A stretch of 33,754 bases of DNA. Origin: Kangiellaceae bacterium (lineage in GTDB: Bacteria; Pseudomonadota; Gammaproteobacteria; Enterobacterales; Kangiellaceae). Under the pieces are notes generated by a model. That model did not search any database. It was not told the origin of the DNA and saw only the letters and a program-made list of their open reading frames with translations. Where the stretch lies: contig JAPHTP010000160.1 of assembly GCA_026196875.1 (NCBI GenBank), positions 1 to 33,754 on the forward strand. Reading direction: 5' to 3'. The translations under genes were made by a program, and so were the position numbers. Below are positions 9,452 to 19,297 of the stretch, one piece after another (the first letter of the stretch is position 1; each line of letters opens with the position of its first letter).

Positions 9452-10609
9452 TTAGCTGAGTGTATTTGATCTTTTAGAAATTTGAACAACTTTTTCTTCT
9501 TCTGGCTGAAGATTTCCTATTCTGCGATCACCTCGAACTTCAAAATCATAGATCTCGGCACCAGACTTTTTGTATAAGGAGCCAACTCTTCCAAGATAAA
9601 ATGCCATAAATACGAGAAATGCGGCATAACCTTCTACCTTGGTAAGACTAAAGTATTGAATCGCAACACCAAAGGAAATAGTTGAAATAGTTAGTAAGTA
9701 TATTAGATGCAAAGTATGCCTGACGGTAAGGCCTGCTCCCATTAGAACATGGTGAATATGGTCTCTGCCCGCTTGTAAAGGAGATTTCCCATCACGCATA
9801 CGTTTCAAAACAACAGCGCATATGTCCCACACAGGAAGAGCGAATAGCCACAACATCATTGACTCCGGAGCAAATGTAGGGGCAAATAAGGTTAGTTTAA
9901 TTGCAAGATATGGAAGTGCAAAGCCGAGAACAATTGTCCCCGAATCCCCCATAAATATTGAAGCTTTTTCTCTCCATGAAAAGCGATAATTGAACGCCCA
10001 AAAGCCTAGCACTGCCCCGAAGATACATATAGCAACGAGTGATATGTCCGAAGTTCCAGCTATGCTGGATATTCCGATCAGAAAACCAAGAATGATTAGG
10101 ACTATCCCAGAAGAGAGTCCGTCTAGTCCATCAAGCATATTAATAGCATTAATCAATCCTAAAATTAGAATTGTCGTGAATGGATATTTAAACTCATTCA
10201 GTTGAAGAATAAAATTGTCGGTAAAAGTAATCTGACTAAGCCAGTTATTATCTAGCCATAAGGCGAACACAACTAGAGCAGTCTGAAGAATTAAACGGAA
10301 TTTAGCACTAATATCATATTTATCATCTAAGAATCCTATGAGAAATAATCCGCATACGGCAATAGAGAAGCCTTCAAAGCCGTGAGGAAGCCCCCAGGTG
10401 TAGCTTGAAATTAGTAAAGAGAGAAAAATAGCCGCGCCTCCGGCTAGAGGAACTGAGGTCTTATGCTGTTTTCTTCCCCCAGGGTGATCGACTAAGTCAA
10501 TTCTGACAGCAATTCTCCTAAGGAGTGGAATTAGTGCTAGTGAAATAACTAGTGCTAAGAAGAGCTGGGGAGAAACTAGGTTGTGTAAAAGAGGGGAAAG
10601 ATCGCCCAT
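9452..10609 (-). CDS. wecA: WecA-like undecaprenyl-phosphate GlcNAc-1-phosphate transferase
   Basis: Polytopic inner-membrane enzyme of the MraY/WecA family that moves a HexNAc-1-phosphate from its UDP-sugar to undecaprenyl phosphate, starting a lipid-linked glycan. Seen: substrate-entry motif DHPGGRKQHKTSVPLAGG, the catalytic FLDDKYDIS acidic pair, NAINMLDGLDGLSSG, the magnesium-site MGDSGT and the GRDHIHHVLM histidine motif that separates WecA-type from MraY-type members. About ten hydrophobic segments span its 385 residues. The start has a good Shine-Dalgarno (AAGGAAA). It is divergent from the nucleotide-sugar operon and is its likely initiating transferase. UDP-sugar specificity is inferred from the family. 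Confidence 0.92.
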   Translation of the reverse strand: MGDLSPLLHNLVSPQLFLALVISLALIPLLRRIAVRIDLVDHPGGRKQHKTSVPLAGGAAIFLSLLISSYTWGLPHGFEGFSIAVCGLFLIGFLDDKYDISAKFRLILQTALVVFALWLDNNWLSQITFTDNFILQLNEFKYPFTTILILGLINAINMLDGLDGLSSGIVLIILGFLIGISSIAGTSDISLVAICIFGAVLGFWAFNYRFSWREKASIFMGDSGTIVLGFALPYLAIKLTLFAPTFAPESMMLWLFALPVWDICAVVLKRMRDGKSPLQAGRDHIHHVLMGAGLTVRHTLHLIYLLTISTISFGVAIQYFSLTKVEGYAAFLVFMAFYLGRVGSLYKKSGAEIYDFEVRGDRRIGNLQPEEEKVVQISKRSNTLS

Positions 10610-10769
10610 TAATATTTCCTTTATTAATTTCCTGCTAACAGATTGCTACGCACGACTTCATTGTCTACCTGTATAAGCAAGCGAATTATACTTATTCTGT
10701 TTACAAAAACAATAACTTAGAGGAACTTCTTTTTCCTATTATTATGTTAGGCGCAAGTAATTTAGTCAC

Positions 10770-10799
10770 ATTATAGACAATAAACGAAATTTATATGAA
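10770..10799 (-). promoter_or_regulatory. Putative wecA promoter
   Basis: On the reverse strand TTCATA (4 of 6 to the -35 consensus) lies 18 nt before a perfect TATAAT (10775-10770). Transcription would start about 150 nt before the wecA ATG, leaving a long leader. Together with the forward promoter at 10873 this accounts for part of the 347-bp gene-free divergent region 10610-10956; I see no small gene there. Confidence 0.45.
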
Positions 10800-10872
10800 A
10801 AAGATGACAATTTTTGTGAAAAATCAGTGAGTTTTTGTAATTTGGATATCATTGAATACTTGTTTGTTCTCA

Positions 10873-10900
10873 TTGACTATTTAGTTGATTAGTGGATAAT
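10873..10900 (+). promoter_or_regulatory. Putative promoter of the nucleotide-sugar operon
   Basis: TTGACT (10873-10878; 5 of 6) and GATAAT (10895-10900; 5 of 6) are separated by 16 nt. It would give a leader of about 50 nt before the ATG at 10957. Confidence 0.5.
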
Positions 10901-10932
10901 TCGGCCTTTAATTTCTTAATAATTGGTTTAAT

Positions 10933-10945
10933 CGGTAGCTAAGGA
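10933..10945 (+). promoter_or_regulatory. ops/JUMPstart-like element overlapping the Shine-Dalgarno
   Basis: CGGTAGCTAAGGA in the short leader shares the GGTAGC core of the ops element, at which RfaH is recruited to polysaccharide operons, and resembles the GGTAGCTGTTAAG part of JUMPstart. The AAGGA end is the likely ribosome-binding site of the next gene. The match is short, so this is only suggestive. Confidence 0.3.
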
Positions 10946-10956
10946 ACACGAGACAA

Positions 10957-12237
10957 ATGGAAAGACGAATTTCGGTGATAGGCTTAGGTTATGTGGGATT
11001 ACCAGTAGCTGTAGCATTTGGAAAGACTCATCAAGTTATTGGTTTTGATCTGAATTCGCAAAGGATTGAGGAACTTAAGGCTGGCCAGGATCGGACATTG
11101 GAGGTTGAGTGCGAGGAATTGAGAAGCGCTGATATCCTATTTACTTGTGATGCAGACGACTTAAAAAAGGCTGATTTTCATATCGTCGCAGTTCCAACCC
11201 CCATTAACAAAGCCAGACAACCTGATTTAAGACCTATGCTAGGAGCGTCGAAAACAATAGGACAGATTCTAAAAAAAGGCGATATTGTTGTCTTTGAATC
11301 AACAGTTTATCCTGGCGCTACTGAAGATGATTGTGTCCCAATTCTTGAAGCCGAATCTGGGTTGAAGTGTGGCAAGGATTTCACTGTAGGCTATTCTCCT
11401 GAACGGATAAACCCTGGTGATAAAGAGCACACCTTTACCAAGATCCTCAAAGTCGTATCTGGTCAAGATAAAAAAACACTAGATATCGTTGCGGACGTAT
11501 ACAGCAGTGTGGTAACTGCAGGAGTCCACAAAGCTTCAACCATAAAGGTAGCTGAAGCTGCAAAAGTTATCGAGAACACCCAACGAGACTTGAATATCGC
11601 ACTGATGAATGAGCTTTCTGTGATATTTGAAAAAATGGGAATCGATACACTTGATGTGCTTGAAGCTGCAGGCACAAAATGGAATTTTCTTCCGTTCAAG
11701 CCTGGTTTAGTAGGTGGTCACTGCATTGGTGTTGATCCTTATTATTTAACTTACAAGGCTGAGCAAGTCGGTTACCGTCCAGAAGTTATCCAGGCCGGAC
11801 GTAGAATAAATGACAATATGGGCAAATTGATTGTTCAACGGTGTATCAAGGATATGATTTTAAGGGATGTAAAGGTCAAAGGTGCAAAAGTAGGTATTTT
11901 AGGACTTACTTTTAAAGAAGATTGTCCCGATTTACGAAATTCGAAAGTAGAAGATTTGATTACCGAGTTTAGGAGCTATGGCATTGAACCTATTGTTCAT
12001 GATGCTATGGCTGATTCAGTTGAAGCAGAAAAATTCTATGGAGTTAAACTTCATGAATTGTCTGAGTTTACCGACTGTGCTCTTGTAGTGACAGCAGTAG
12101 CTCACAAAGAGTACATATCATTGAGCGCTTCAGACTATAAAGCAATGCTTAATGAAAAAGGCATGTTTTTTGATATCAAAGGTATTTTGCCACGCGAAAA
12201 GTTAGCCGAAATGTCAGTTAATGTTGGTCGCATATAG
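10957..12237 (+). CDS. tviB: Nucleotide-sugar dehydrogenase, TviB/WbpO type (UDP-GlcNAc/GalNAc 6-dehydrogenase)
   Basis: NAD-dependent four-electron oxidation of the C6 hydroxyl of a UDP-sugar to a uronic acid. The Rossmann loop is GLGYVGLPVAVAFG; VPTPINKARQPDL, FESTVYPGATEDDCVP and GYSPERINPGDKEH follow; the catalytic cysteine is in GGHCIGVDPYYL. These motifs follow S. Typhi TviB (UDP-GlcNAc dehydrogenase) much more closely than UDP-glucose dehydrogenase Ugd, so UDP-GlcNAcA is the likelier product, although UDP-glucose use is not excluded. First gene of a tight forward operon; the epimerase starts 21 bases later. Confidence 0.88.
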   Translation: MERRISVIGLGYVGLPVAVAFGKTHQVIGFDLNSQRIEELKAGQDRTLEVECEELRSADILFTCDADDLKKADFHIVAVPTPINKARQPDLRPMLGASKTIGQILKKGDIVVFESTVYPGATEDDCVPILEAESGLKCGKDFTVGYSPERINPGDKEHTFTKILKVVSGQDKKTLDIVADVYSSVVTAGVHKASTIKVAEAAKVIENTQRDLNIALMNELSVIFEKMGIDTLDVLEAAGTKWNFLPFKPGLVGGHCIGVDPYYLTYKAEQVGYRPEVIQAGRRINDNMGKLIVQRCIKDMILRDVKVKGAKVGILGLTFKEDCPDLRNSKVEDLITEFRSYGIEPIVHDAMADSVEAEKFYGVKLHELSEFTDCALVVTAVAHKEYISLSASDYKAMLNEKGMFFDIKGILPREKLAEMSVNVGRI

Positions 12238-12258
12238 TAGATAGGGAAGTTTAGGTTA

Positions 12259-13266
12259 ATGAATGTTTTAGTTACCGGAGCAGCAGGTTTTATTGGCTTT
12301 CACGTCTCCAAGTATTTGATGGATAGAGGAGATTCAGTTGTTGGGATCGATAATATCAATGATTATTACGACCCTAAGATTAAAATGTCCCGCCTCGAGA
12401 TATTGAAGGACTATTCCGAGTTTGCTTTTCACAAGATGGACATCGCAGACAAAGAAGCTGTTGCAGATTTGTTTGCTGGCAATAAGTTTGATGCAGTGAT
12501 TAATTTAGCTGCACAAGCGGGAGTAAGATATTCTCTGGAAAATCCTCATGTGTACATGGAAAGTAACATATTAGGTTTCCTAAATATACTTGAAGGTGTG
12601 CGCCATAATAATGTTAATCACTTGGTTTATGCTTCTTCATCCTCGGTATACGGAGCTAACACGCTTCAACCTTTTTCAGAGCATCACAATATAGACCATC
12701 CTGTTTCTCTTTACGCGGCTAGTAAGAAATCAAATGAGTTAATGGCTCATAGTTATAGCCACTTATACGGTATGAAAACTACCGGGCTAAGGTTTTTCAC
12801 CGTTTATGGACCGTGGGGAAGGCCTGATATGGCATTATTCTTATTTGCTAAGGGGATTTTAGAAGAGGAGCCAATAAACATCTTTAATAACGGCGAAATG
12901 ATCCGAGATTTCACTTATATTGATGATATCGTAGAAGGAATTGTTAGGGTTATGGATAATCCGCCAGAAGGAAATCCTGAGTGGAATGGTGACTCTCCTG
13001 ATCCTGCGACGAGCTATACAAACTATCGAGTTTTTAATATAGGAAACAATAGTCCGGTCAAATTGATGGATTTTGTGGGGGCTATCGAAAATGCTGTCGG
13101 CAAAAAAGCGATTAAAAACTTTATGCCCTTGCAAGCCGGCGATGTCCCTTCGACCTGTGCTGATGTGTCAGAGCTCGAAAAAGTTGTTGGTTTTAAACCA
13201 AATACCAGCATTCAAGAAGGGATTAATAATTTTGTCTCTTGGTATCGAGACTATTTTAATAAATAA
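12259..13266 (+). CDS. UDP-glucuronate 4-epimerase-like SDR (NAD-dependent epimerase)
   Basis: Extended short-chain dehydrogenase of 335 residues. NAD loop [11 protein letters not shown] at the N-terminus, [15 protein letters not shown] as in UDP-glucuronate 4-epimerases, serine region YASSSSVYG and the catalytic YAASKKSNE (YxxxK), then [15 protein letters not shown] and [12 protein letters not shown]. It is closer in pattern to LspL/Cap1J-type UDP-GlcA epimerases than to TviC/WbpP, which carry an extra N-terminal segment. Lying after the TviB-like dehydrogenase it would convert a gluco-uronate to a galacto-uronate; which N-acetylated or plain sugar is used cannot be read from sequence. Confidence 0.88.
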   Translation: MNVLVTGAAGFIGFHVSKYLMDRGDSVVGIDNINDYYDPKIKMSRLEILKDYSEFAFHKMDIADKEAVADLFAGNKFDAVINLAAQAGVRYSLENPHVYMESNILGFLNILEGVRHNNVNHLVYASSSSVYGANTLQPFSEHHNIDHPVSLYAASKKSNELMAHSYSHLYGMKTTGLRFFTVYGPWGRPDMALFLFAKGILEEEPINIFNNGEMIRDFTYIDDIVEGIVRVMDNPPEGNPEWNGDSPDPATSYTNYRVFNIGNNSPVKLMDFVGAIENAVGKKAIKNFMPLQAGDVPSTCADVSELEKVVGFKPNTSIQEGINNFVSWYRDYFNK

Positions 13267-13302
13267 TATACAAATCTAAGTAAGTTTGAATAAAGGATTA
13301 TT

Positions 13303-14730
13303 ATGATTTTACCGGTTATTATGGCTGGAGGCTCTGGAACTAGACTTTGGCCTCTTTCTCGTCAACTTTATCCAAAGCAATTCTTAAACATTGTTGGTAA
13401 AAATACGATGTTGCAAGATACCGTTGCTCGTTTAGAAAAAATCGAAGCTAAAGCTCCTTTGGTAATCTGTAACAATGAGCATCGATTCTTGGTCGCAGAA
13501 CAATTACGTCAAACTGGTGGAACAAGTGAGATTATATTGGAGCCTGAGGGGCGGAATACTGCTCCGGCTATAGCGTTGGCTGCACTCAGAGCTGTCGAAG
13601 ATGGCGATGATCCTCTATTGCTGGTATTGGCCGCAGATCATGTAATTCAAGATGTACAGACATTCACTGAATCGGTAAACAAAGCGATTCCGTTAGCTGA
13701 GAATGATAAATTGGTTACTTTTGGCATTGTCGCTAAATCGCCTGAAACTGGCTATGGCTATATTCATCGGGGAGATTCGATTGGGGAGTGTGGTTTTGCA
13801 GTTTCGAGATTTGTCGAAAAACCAGACCTCAAAACGGCTAATGGGTATGTTGATTCCGGAGAATATTATTGGAATAGCGGAATGTTTTTAATGAAAGCCA
13901 GCCGTTATTTGGAAGAACTGCAAAAGTATGAGCCTGAAATTTTACGCGCGTGCAGATCGAGTATTAAAGACTTAAAACACGACCTAGACTTTGTCCGTAT
14001 CGACGCAGAAGAGTTTGCCAAGTGCCCTTCTGAGTCTATCGATTATGCCGTAATGGAGCCACTTTGTTCAGCTGAAGATTCTAATGATTCAGTTGTTGTG
14101 GTTCCCTTAGATGCGGGTTGGAGCGATATAGGTTCATGGTCTGCAATTTGGGAAGTAAGCGAGAAAGATGGAGATGGGAACCGCACTCTTGGAGACGTAA
14201 TTTCTGAAGATAGTAGAAATTGCCTGGTGCACGGAGAAGACCGATTAGTTTCAATACTTGGATTGGAAGATATAGTAGTTGTTGATACTAAAGATGCTGT
14301 TTTAGTTGCTCATAAAGACAAGGTTCAGAACGTAAAGAAAATTGTTGAAAAGCTAAAGTCATCTAATAGAGATGAATGGAAGATTCACAGAGAAGTTTAT
14401 CGCCCTTGGGGAAAGTATGACTCTATAGACATGGGTGATAGATACCAAGCTAAAAGAATCACCGTAAAGCCCGGAGCTAAGCTAAGTGTTCAAATGCACC
14501 ACCATAGGGCAGAGCATTGGGTTGTCGTTTCAGGTACAGCCTCAGTCACGAATGGAGACAAAACATTCCTCGTTTCTGAAAATGAGTCTACTTACATTCC
14601 TATTGGCCAAATTCATGCTTTGGAAAATCCCGGAAAAGTTCCTTTAGAGCTGATTGAAGTTCAAACTGGCTCATATTTAGGAGAGGATGATATTGTTCGA
14701 TTCGATGATAGGTATGGCCGAGCAGATTAA
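13303..14730 (+). CDS. manC: Bifunctional mannose-1-phosphate guanylyltransferase / mannose-6-phosphate isomerase
   Basis: 475 residues, the usual length for type II ManC/AlgA/CpsB. The N-terminal pyrophosphorylase has [14 protein letters not shown] with YPKQF, FVEKPD and [13 protein letters not shown]; the C-terminal cupin isomerase has [30 protein letters not shown] and [16 protein letters not shown]. It makes mannose-6-phosphate from fructose-6-phosphate and GDP-mannose from mannose-1-phosphate. No phosphomannomutase gene lies in the window, so that step must be encoded elsewhere. Good Shine-Dalgarno (AAGGAT). Last gene of the tviB operon, followed by a terminator. Confidence 0.95.
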   Translation: MILPVIMAGGSGTRLWPLSRQLYPKQFLNIVGKNTMLQDTVARLEKIEAKAPLVICNNEHRFLVAEQLRQTGGTSEIILEPEGRNTAPAIALAALRAVEDGDDPLLLVLAADHVIQDVQTFTESVNKAIPLAENDKLVTFGIVAKSPETGYGYIHRGDSIGECGFAVSRFVEKPDLKTANGYVDSGEYYWNSGMFLMKASRYLEELQKYEPEILRACRSSIKDLKHDLDFVRIDAEEFAKCPSESIDYAVMEPLCSAEDSNDSVVVVPLDAGWSDIGSWSAIWEVSEKDGDGNRTLGDVISEDSRNCLVHGEDRLVSILGLEDIVVVDTKDAVLVAHKDKVQNVKKIVEKLKSSNRDEWKIHREVYRPWGKYDSIDMGDRYQAKRITVKPGAKLSVQMHHHRAEHWVVVSGTASVTNGDKTFLVSENESTYIPIGQIHALENPGKVPLELIEVQTGSYLGEDDIVRFDDRYGRAD

Positions 14731-14756
14731 AGAATAACAAAGATTTGCTGATTGGA

Positions 14757-14787
14757 GAAAAGGCCCTTTAAGGGCTTTTTCTTTTTC
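14757..14787 (+). terminator. Intrinsic terminator after manC
   Basis: GAAAAGGCCC (14757-14766) pairs with GGGCTTTTTC (14772-14781) with one G-U pair and a 5-nt loop; T-rich sequence follows. It ends the tviB-epimerase-manC operon. Confidence 0.85.
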
Positions 14788-14815
14788 CAATGAGAAAAAG
14801 TAGTATCTCTTTTTA

Positions 14816-14844
14816 TTTAGCCTATTTTTTATAAATAGGCTAAA
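14816..14844. promoter_or_regulatory. Perfect 12-bp inverted repeat before rmlA
   Basis: TTTAGCCTATTT and AAATAGGCTAAA form a perfect 12-bp dyad with a 5-nt centre. No T tract follows on either strand, so it is not a standard terminator. It overlaps TATAAA and TAAAAT boxes that could be -10 elements for rmlA, so an operator or leader hairpin is possible; function is not shown. Confidence 0.5.
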
Positions 14845-14914
14845 ATTCCAGTAATTCAATGAGTTAAATGAATTTATCGATAGCTGATATGTTTCAGATT
14901 TAGCGAAGGTAGGT

Positions 14915-15835
14915 ATGGAAAGAAAAGGTATAATTTTGGCTGGGGGAAGTGGGACCCGACTTTATCCAGTAACTAAAGTTGTAAGTAAGCAGTTGATGCC
15001 TGTCTATGATAAGCCTATGGTTTACTATCCGCTAGCAACGTTGATGCTGGCTGGAATCAGAGATATTTTAATTATTTCTACACCTGAAGAGTTGCATAGA
15101 TTTGAAGAATTGTTAGGAGACGGAAAAAGTTTTGGGATCAAGCTTTCTTACAAGGCACAATCGTCTCCAGATGGGCTAGCGCAAGCCTTTATTCTTGCGG
15201 AGGAGTTTTTAGCAGGGCATTCTGCTGCGCTCATTCTCGGCGACAATATCTTTTACGGTGTTAACCTGGTTAAGTCACTCAAAATTGTAAGTAAGAGAAC
15301 TTCAGGGAGCACTGTTTTTGGTTATCATGTTTCTAATCCTTCAGCCTATGGCGTAGTTGAGTTCGACAAAGATTGGAATGTAATTTCGGTAGAAGAGAAA
15401 CCCAAGATCCCTAAATCAAACTACGTTTTACCTGGTTTATACTTTTTTGATTCTGATGTTGTTGACGTTGCAAAAAGTGTAAGGCCTTCTCCGCGAGGTG
15501 AATTGGAAATTACTGATGTCATTAGTCATTATCTAGAAAAAGGAAATTTGAAGGTAGAAATTTTTGGTCGCGGCACAGCTTGGCTAGACACCGGAACGCA
15601 CGATGATTTGTTGGCGGCGGCACAGTATATTTCTACAATTGATAAGAGACAGGGGTTGAAAATTAATTGCCCAGAAGAAATTGCTTTTAGAAATGGGTGG
15701 TTGTCTGAAGAAGAATTAAAACAAATTGCAGAACCTTTAGTTAAGAGCGGTTACGGACAATACCTTTTGAATTTAATCGACGAGATGGTCTATAACTCTC
15801 TAGATAGCAAAACGGAATCAAACGATCTCAGTTAA
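14915..15835 (+). CDS. rmlA: Glucose-1-phosphate thymidylyltransferase
   Basis: Forms dTDP-glucose from dTTP and glucose-1-phosphate. Motifs: [63 protein letters not shown] and [17 protein letters not shown], in a 306-residue protein (usual about 290). The ribosome-binding site is GAAGGTAGG. Its TAA overlaps the rmlB ATG by one base, so the two are translationally coupled. Confidence 0.96.
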   Translation: MERKGIILAGGSGTRLYPVTKVVSKQLMPVYDKPMVYYPLATLMLAGIRDILIISTPEELHRFEELLGDGKSFGIKLSYKAQSSPDGLAQAFILAEEFLAGHSAALILGDNIFYGVNLVKSLKIVSKRTSGSTVFGYHVSNPSAYGVVEFDKDWNVISVEEKPKIPKSNYVLPGLYFFDSDVVDVAKSVRPSPRGELEITDVISHYLEKGNLKVEIFGRGTAWLDTGTHDDLLAAAQYISTIDKRQGLKINCPEEIAFRNGWLSEEELKQIAEPLVKSGYGQYLLNLIDEMVYNSLDSKTESNDLS

Positions 15836-16899
15836 TGAAAAATATACTAGTTACAGGCGGTGCAGGTTTTATCGGGTCTGCGCTAATACGTTTCTTAATA
15901 AATAACACTTCTGACTGTGTTCTTAATCTAGACAAGTTGACTTATGCGGGCAATTTAGAGTCGCTGCAAGCAATTGAAAACAATGATCGATATTCATTTG
16001 TTAAAGCAGATATTCGAGATTACGAGAGGGTTGAAAGTCTAATCCACGATTTTCAGCCTGATTTTATTATGCATTTGGCTGCTGAGAGTCATGTAGACAG
16101 ATCTATCGACGGTCCTGCTGAATTTATCAGTACCAACATTGTGGGAACTTATACGCTATTGGAATGTGCTCGGAACTATTATCAGGCACTTTCAAATGAA
16201 AGAAAGAGTAAGTTTCGATTTCACCATATATCGACTGACGAAGTTTATGGTGACCTGGACGAAGACAGCAAGTTTAGAGAAGATTCACCCTATGATCCGA
16301 GTTCTCCTTACTCTGCTTCAAAAGCAAGTGCCGACCATTTAGTCAGAGCATGGCAGAAAACATACGGGTTACCCATATTGTTAACAAATTGTTCGAATAA
16401 TTATGGCCCTTACCATTTTCCCGAAAAACTGATCCCTTTGATGATATTAAATGCTATGGAAGGTAAACCTTTACCCCTGTATGGAGATGGTAAACAAGTT
16501 CGAGACTGGCTTTACGTTGATGATCATGTAAGAGCTCTCTATCAAGTGGTGATCAATGGAAAAGTAGGTGAGACATATAATATTGGTGGTTCTAGCGAAA
16601 AACAAAACATCGAAGTAGTTAGAGTTATATGCGACCACTTAAACAAATTAATAGAAAAGAAGCCTAGTGGCATCGAAGACTTTAATGATTTAATAACCTT
16701 TGTTCAAGACCGTCCTGGTCATGACAAGAGATATGCGATTGACTCTAGTAAAATTAACAATGAATTGGGTTGGCAGCCAGCAGAGTCTTTTGACTCAGGA
16801 ATTAAAAAGACTGTTGAATGGTATTTGAAGAACCAGGACTGGTGCAATCGAGTACTAGATGGCTCATACCAAAAACAAAGACTTGGTCTTAATGAGTGA
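15835..16899 (+). CDS. rmlB: dTDP-glucose 4,6-dehydratase
   Basis: Converts dTDP-glucose to dTDP-4-keto-6-deoxyglucose. NAD loop [28 protein letters not shown], the dehydratase acid pair in [23 protein letters not shown] (YxxxK), [18 protein letters not shown] and [12 protein letters not shown]. 354 residues is typical. rmlC and rmlD do not follow, so the keto sugar may be turned into L-rhamnose by genes elsewhere or into an amino-deoxy sugar. Ends 8 bases from the convergent VanZ-like gene. Confidence 0.96.
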   Translation: MKNILVTGGAGFIGSALIRFLINNTSDCVLNLDKLTYAGNLESLQAIENNDRYSFVKADIRDYERVESLIHDFQPDFIMHLAAESHVDRSIDGPAEFISTNIVGTYTLLECARNYYQALSNERKSKFRFHHISTDEVYGDLDEDSKFREDSPYDPSSPYSASKASADHLVRAWQKTYGLPILLTNCSNNYGPYHFPEKLIPLMILNAMEGKPLPLYGDGKQVRDWLYVDDHVRALYQVVINGKVGETYNIGGSSEKQNIEVVRVICDHLNKLIEKKPSGIEDFNDLITFVQDRPGHDKRYAIDSSKINNELGWQPAESFDSGIKKTVEWYLKNQDWCNRVLDGSYQKQRLGLNE

Positions 16900-16907
16900 C
16901 TATAGAA

Positions 16908-17276
16908 CTAACAACTGTTCAAACGAAATCTGCTGATCAAGTAGATCCCAACAATTACTCCAACGAAATCTGCAATCATATCTCCGAAACTAAAACCCCG
17001 TCCTGGAATAATGAGCTGTAGCAATTCAATTGCGATACCCAAGTAAATCGAGTTTAGGGCAATTTTAAAAAGGATAGCTTTAGAAAACGCCGCAGCATAA
17101 ATAAAGGTGAATCCCGCAAATGCGACTACATGGTACAACTTATCTATGTTGTGCAGTTTTATTGGGCTTGCGACCTGGGGGCTCAGTGTTAAATAGAGTA
17201 GAACTCCTAAAGTCAGCCAAAACGCAATTTTCCGAAATTTGCGATACTCATCCGATTTGAGTATTTTTAACACCAT
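16908..17276 (-). CDS. VanZ-like small membrane protein
   Basis: The ATG at 17276 is preferred to the upstream TTG at 17342, which would add an unconvincing 22-residue extension. The product has about 122 residues and four hydrophobic segments. It carries the VanZ-like pattern: LTLSPQ after the first helix, NIDKLYHVVAFAGFTF, AIELLQLIIPGRGFSFGDMIADFVGVIVG (seen here as AIELLQLIIPGR and GDMIADFVG). VanZ-like proteins are common beside envelope genes, with no settled biochemical role outside vancomycin/teicoplanin resistance. Divergent from sat/cysC. Confidence 0.8.
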   Translation of the reverse strand: MVLKILKSDEYRKFRKIAFWLTLGVLLYLTLSPQVASPIKLHNIDKLYHVVAFAGFTFIYAAAFSKAILFKIALNSIYLGIAIELLQLIIPGRGFSFGDMIADFVGVIVGIYLISRFRLNSC

Positions 17277-17438
17277 TGTTTTTTGAGCCGTCTTCAGAGT
17301 AAAATCAAAGGCGCATATTACCGTAATATTGGCGTAATACAATACTAGTTATAGAAACATTCCAATCCGCTATTCAAACAAAAATTTGTAAGCTGCTAAG
17401 ATTCTTCGCATATTGATTGGTTTCATTAGGAAAAGAAA

Positions 17439-19151
17439 ATGTCGTCATTAATCGCCCCTCATGGTGGTGAACTTAAAAATCTGTACTTGCCAGTAGAGCA
17501 GGCTGAAATTGAGAAAACTGCAGCGAAAGATTATCCCTCATGGGATTTAACCCATCGTCAGATATGTGATATCGAATTAATTTTAAATGGAGGTTTTTCG
17601 CCTCTGGAGGGATTTCATTCTGAGAATGATTATAACTCTGTTGTCGATGATTCTCGGCTTGCTGACGGCACCTTGTGGCCAATGCCGATTACCCTAGATG
17701 TTGATAAAGAGTTCTCAGATTCTGTAAGTCTTGGTGACAAGATTGCTTTACGTGATGAAGAAGGAGTGATTATTGCCATTTTAGATCTCTCCGATAAATG
17801 GGTACCTAATAAAGAAAAAGAAGCTCTCTCTATCTTTGGTTCTAAAGATCAAGTTCATCCAGCTGTTGGTTATTTATTCAACAATGCTGGCGATGTGTAT
17901 CTGGGTGGAAAACTGGTCGGTTTATCGCGTCCAAGTCATTACGACTTCAAAGGATTAAGAGATTCGCCAAAAGAACTTCGTGCAAAATTCGATAAGTGGG
18001 GGTGGAAAAAAATTGTAGCCTTTCAAACCCGTAATCCAATGCATCGCGCTCATCAGGAATTAACTTTTAGGGCGGCTAAGCAAGTCGAAGCTAATTTGCT
18101 GATTCACCCTGTGGTAGGAATGACTAAACCTGGGGATGTAGATCATTTTAGCCGCGTACGTTGCTACGAACACGTCCTTTCGGAGTATCCCGAACAAACC
18201 ACTATGTTGAGTCTTCTGCCACTTGCCATGCGTATGGGGGGCCCAAAAGAAGCCTTGTGGCATGCAATTATTCGCAAGAACTTTGGTTGTTCTCACCTAA
18301 TTGTGGGGCGTGACCATGCTGGACCAGGCAAAGATAGCGAAGGGAACGATTTTTACGGGCCTTATGATGCGCAAGATTTGATTAAGGAATACCAAAGTGA
18401 GTTAGGAATTCAGATGGTGCCGTTCCAAATGATGGTTTATGTTGAAGAGAAGGCTGAATATCAGCCTATCGATGATGTAAAAGAAGGGCAAACTGTGCTT
18501 AATATATCCGGGACTGAGTTTAGACGCAGGCTAGCTGAGGGGCTAGAAATTCCAAGTTGGTTCTCGTATCCCGCGGTAGTTAAAGAGCTTAGAAAACGCT
18601 ATCCTGCGAGACATAAACAAGGTCTAACTATTTTCTTTACTGGATTATCAGGCTCCGGTAAGTCGACTATCGCAAATGCGCTATTAACGAAACTAATGGA
18701 ACTTGGCGAACGTTCGATCACGTTATTAGATGGTGATGTAGTGCGAAAGCATCTATCTAGTGAGTTAGGTTTTTCAAAGGAGCATAGAAACCTAAATATT
18801 TTGCGAATAGGTTATGTCGCTAGCGAAATCACCAAAAATGGTGGTATTGCGATTTGTGCACCCATTGCTCCTTACAAGGAGACTAGGCGGCAGGTCCGTG
18901 AAATGATCAAGCCACTAGGCGGGTTTGTTGAAGTACATGTTTCTACTGCGTTAGAAGTGTGCGAAGAAAGAGACCGCAAAGGATTGTATGCCAAGGCTCG
19001 AGAAGGAATCATTAAGGAATTTACGGGCATAAGCGACCCTTATGAAATTCCGGAAAATCCTGAACTAGCTATTGATACTGTCGGATGTTCGCCTGATGAA
19101 GCCGCACAGAGAATCATTTTGAAGTTGGAAGGCATGGGCTACATTAAGTAG
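17439..19151 (+). CDS. Bifunctional sulfate adenylyltransferase / adenylylsulfate kinase
   Basis: 570 residues. The N-terminal ~390 are a Sat-type ATP sulfurylase: PUA-like start with LNGGFSPLEGF, catalytic QTRNPMHRAHQEL (QxRNxxHxxH) and GRDHAGPGKD. The C-terminal ~180 are APS kinase with P-loop FTGLSGSGKST, LDGDVVRKHL, NLNILRIGYVASEI and KGLYAKAREG. Together they turn sulfate into PAPS, the donor for reduction or for sulfotransferases. Ribosome site AGGAAAAG, ATG at 17439. Sitting next to a polysaccharide-precursor cluster it could supply polymer sulfation, but no sulfotransferase is seen, so ordinary assimilation is equally likely. Confidence 0.95.
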   Translation: MSSLIAPHGGELKNLYLPVEQAEIEKTAAKDYPSWDLTHRQICDIELILNGGFSPLEGFHSENDYNSVVDDSRLADGTLWPMPITLDVDKEFSDSVSLGDKIALRDEEGVIIAILDLSDKWVPNKEKEALSIFGSKDQVHPAVGYLFNNAGDVYLGGKLVGLSRPSHYDFKGLRDSPKELRAKFDKWGWKKIVAFQTRNPMHRAHQELTFRAAKQVEANLLIHPVVGMTKPGDVDHFSRVRCYEHVLSEYPEQTTMLSLLPLAMRMGGPKEALWHAIIRKNFGCSHLIVGRDHAGPGKDSEGNDFYGPYDAQDLIKEYQSELGIQMVPFQMMVYVEEKAEYQPIDDVKEGQTVLNISGTEFRRRLAEGLEIPSWFSYPAVVKELRKRYPARHKQGLTIFFTGLSGSGKSTIANALLTKLMELGERSITLLDGDVVRKHLSSELGFSKEHRNLNILRIGYVASEITKNGGIAICAPIAPYKETRRQVREMIKPLGGFVEVHVSTALEVCEERDRKGLYAKAREGIIKEFTGISDPYEIPENPELAIDTVGCSPDEAAQRIILKLEGMGYIK

Positions 19152-19265
19152 TCCTCTGTTTTCCAGATAATTTCACTACTTTTACGTCTTTCTTTTCTTT
19201 GCTTTCCAGTAGCTTATTAGCTATTATCCGCGTAAATCGCACAAGAATGTTTTAGTTCGACTGAT

Positions 19266-19297
19266 AAAAGCACCTAATGGGTGCTTTTCGTGGTTTT
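19266..19297 (+). terminator. Intrinsic terminator between sat/cysC and thrS
   Basis: AAAAGCACC (19266-19274) pairs with GGTGCTTTT (19280-19288); TTTTT follows a few bases later at 19294. It lies about 115 bases after the sat/cysC stop and could also act as an attenuator in the thrS leader. Confidence 0.7.

Noticed and set aside
17277-17342. N-terminal extension of the VanZ-like protein from TTG at 17342
   Set aside because: The extension adds no recognisable sequence; the ATG at 17276 gives the family's normal start.
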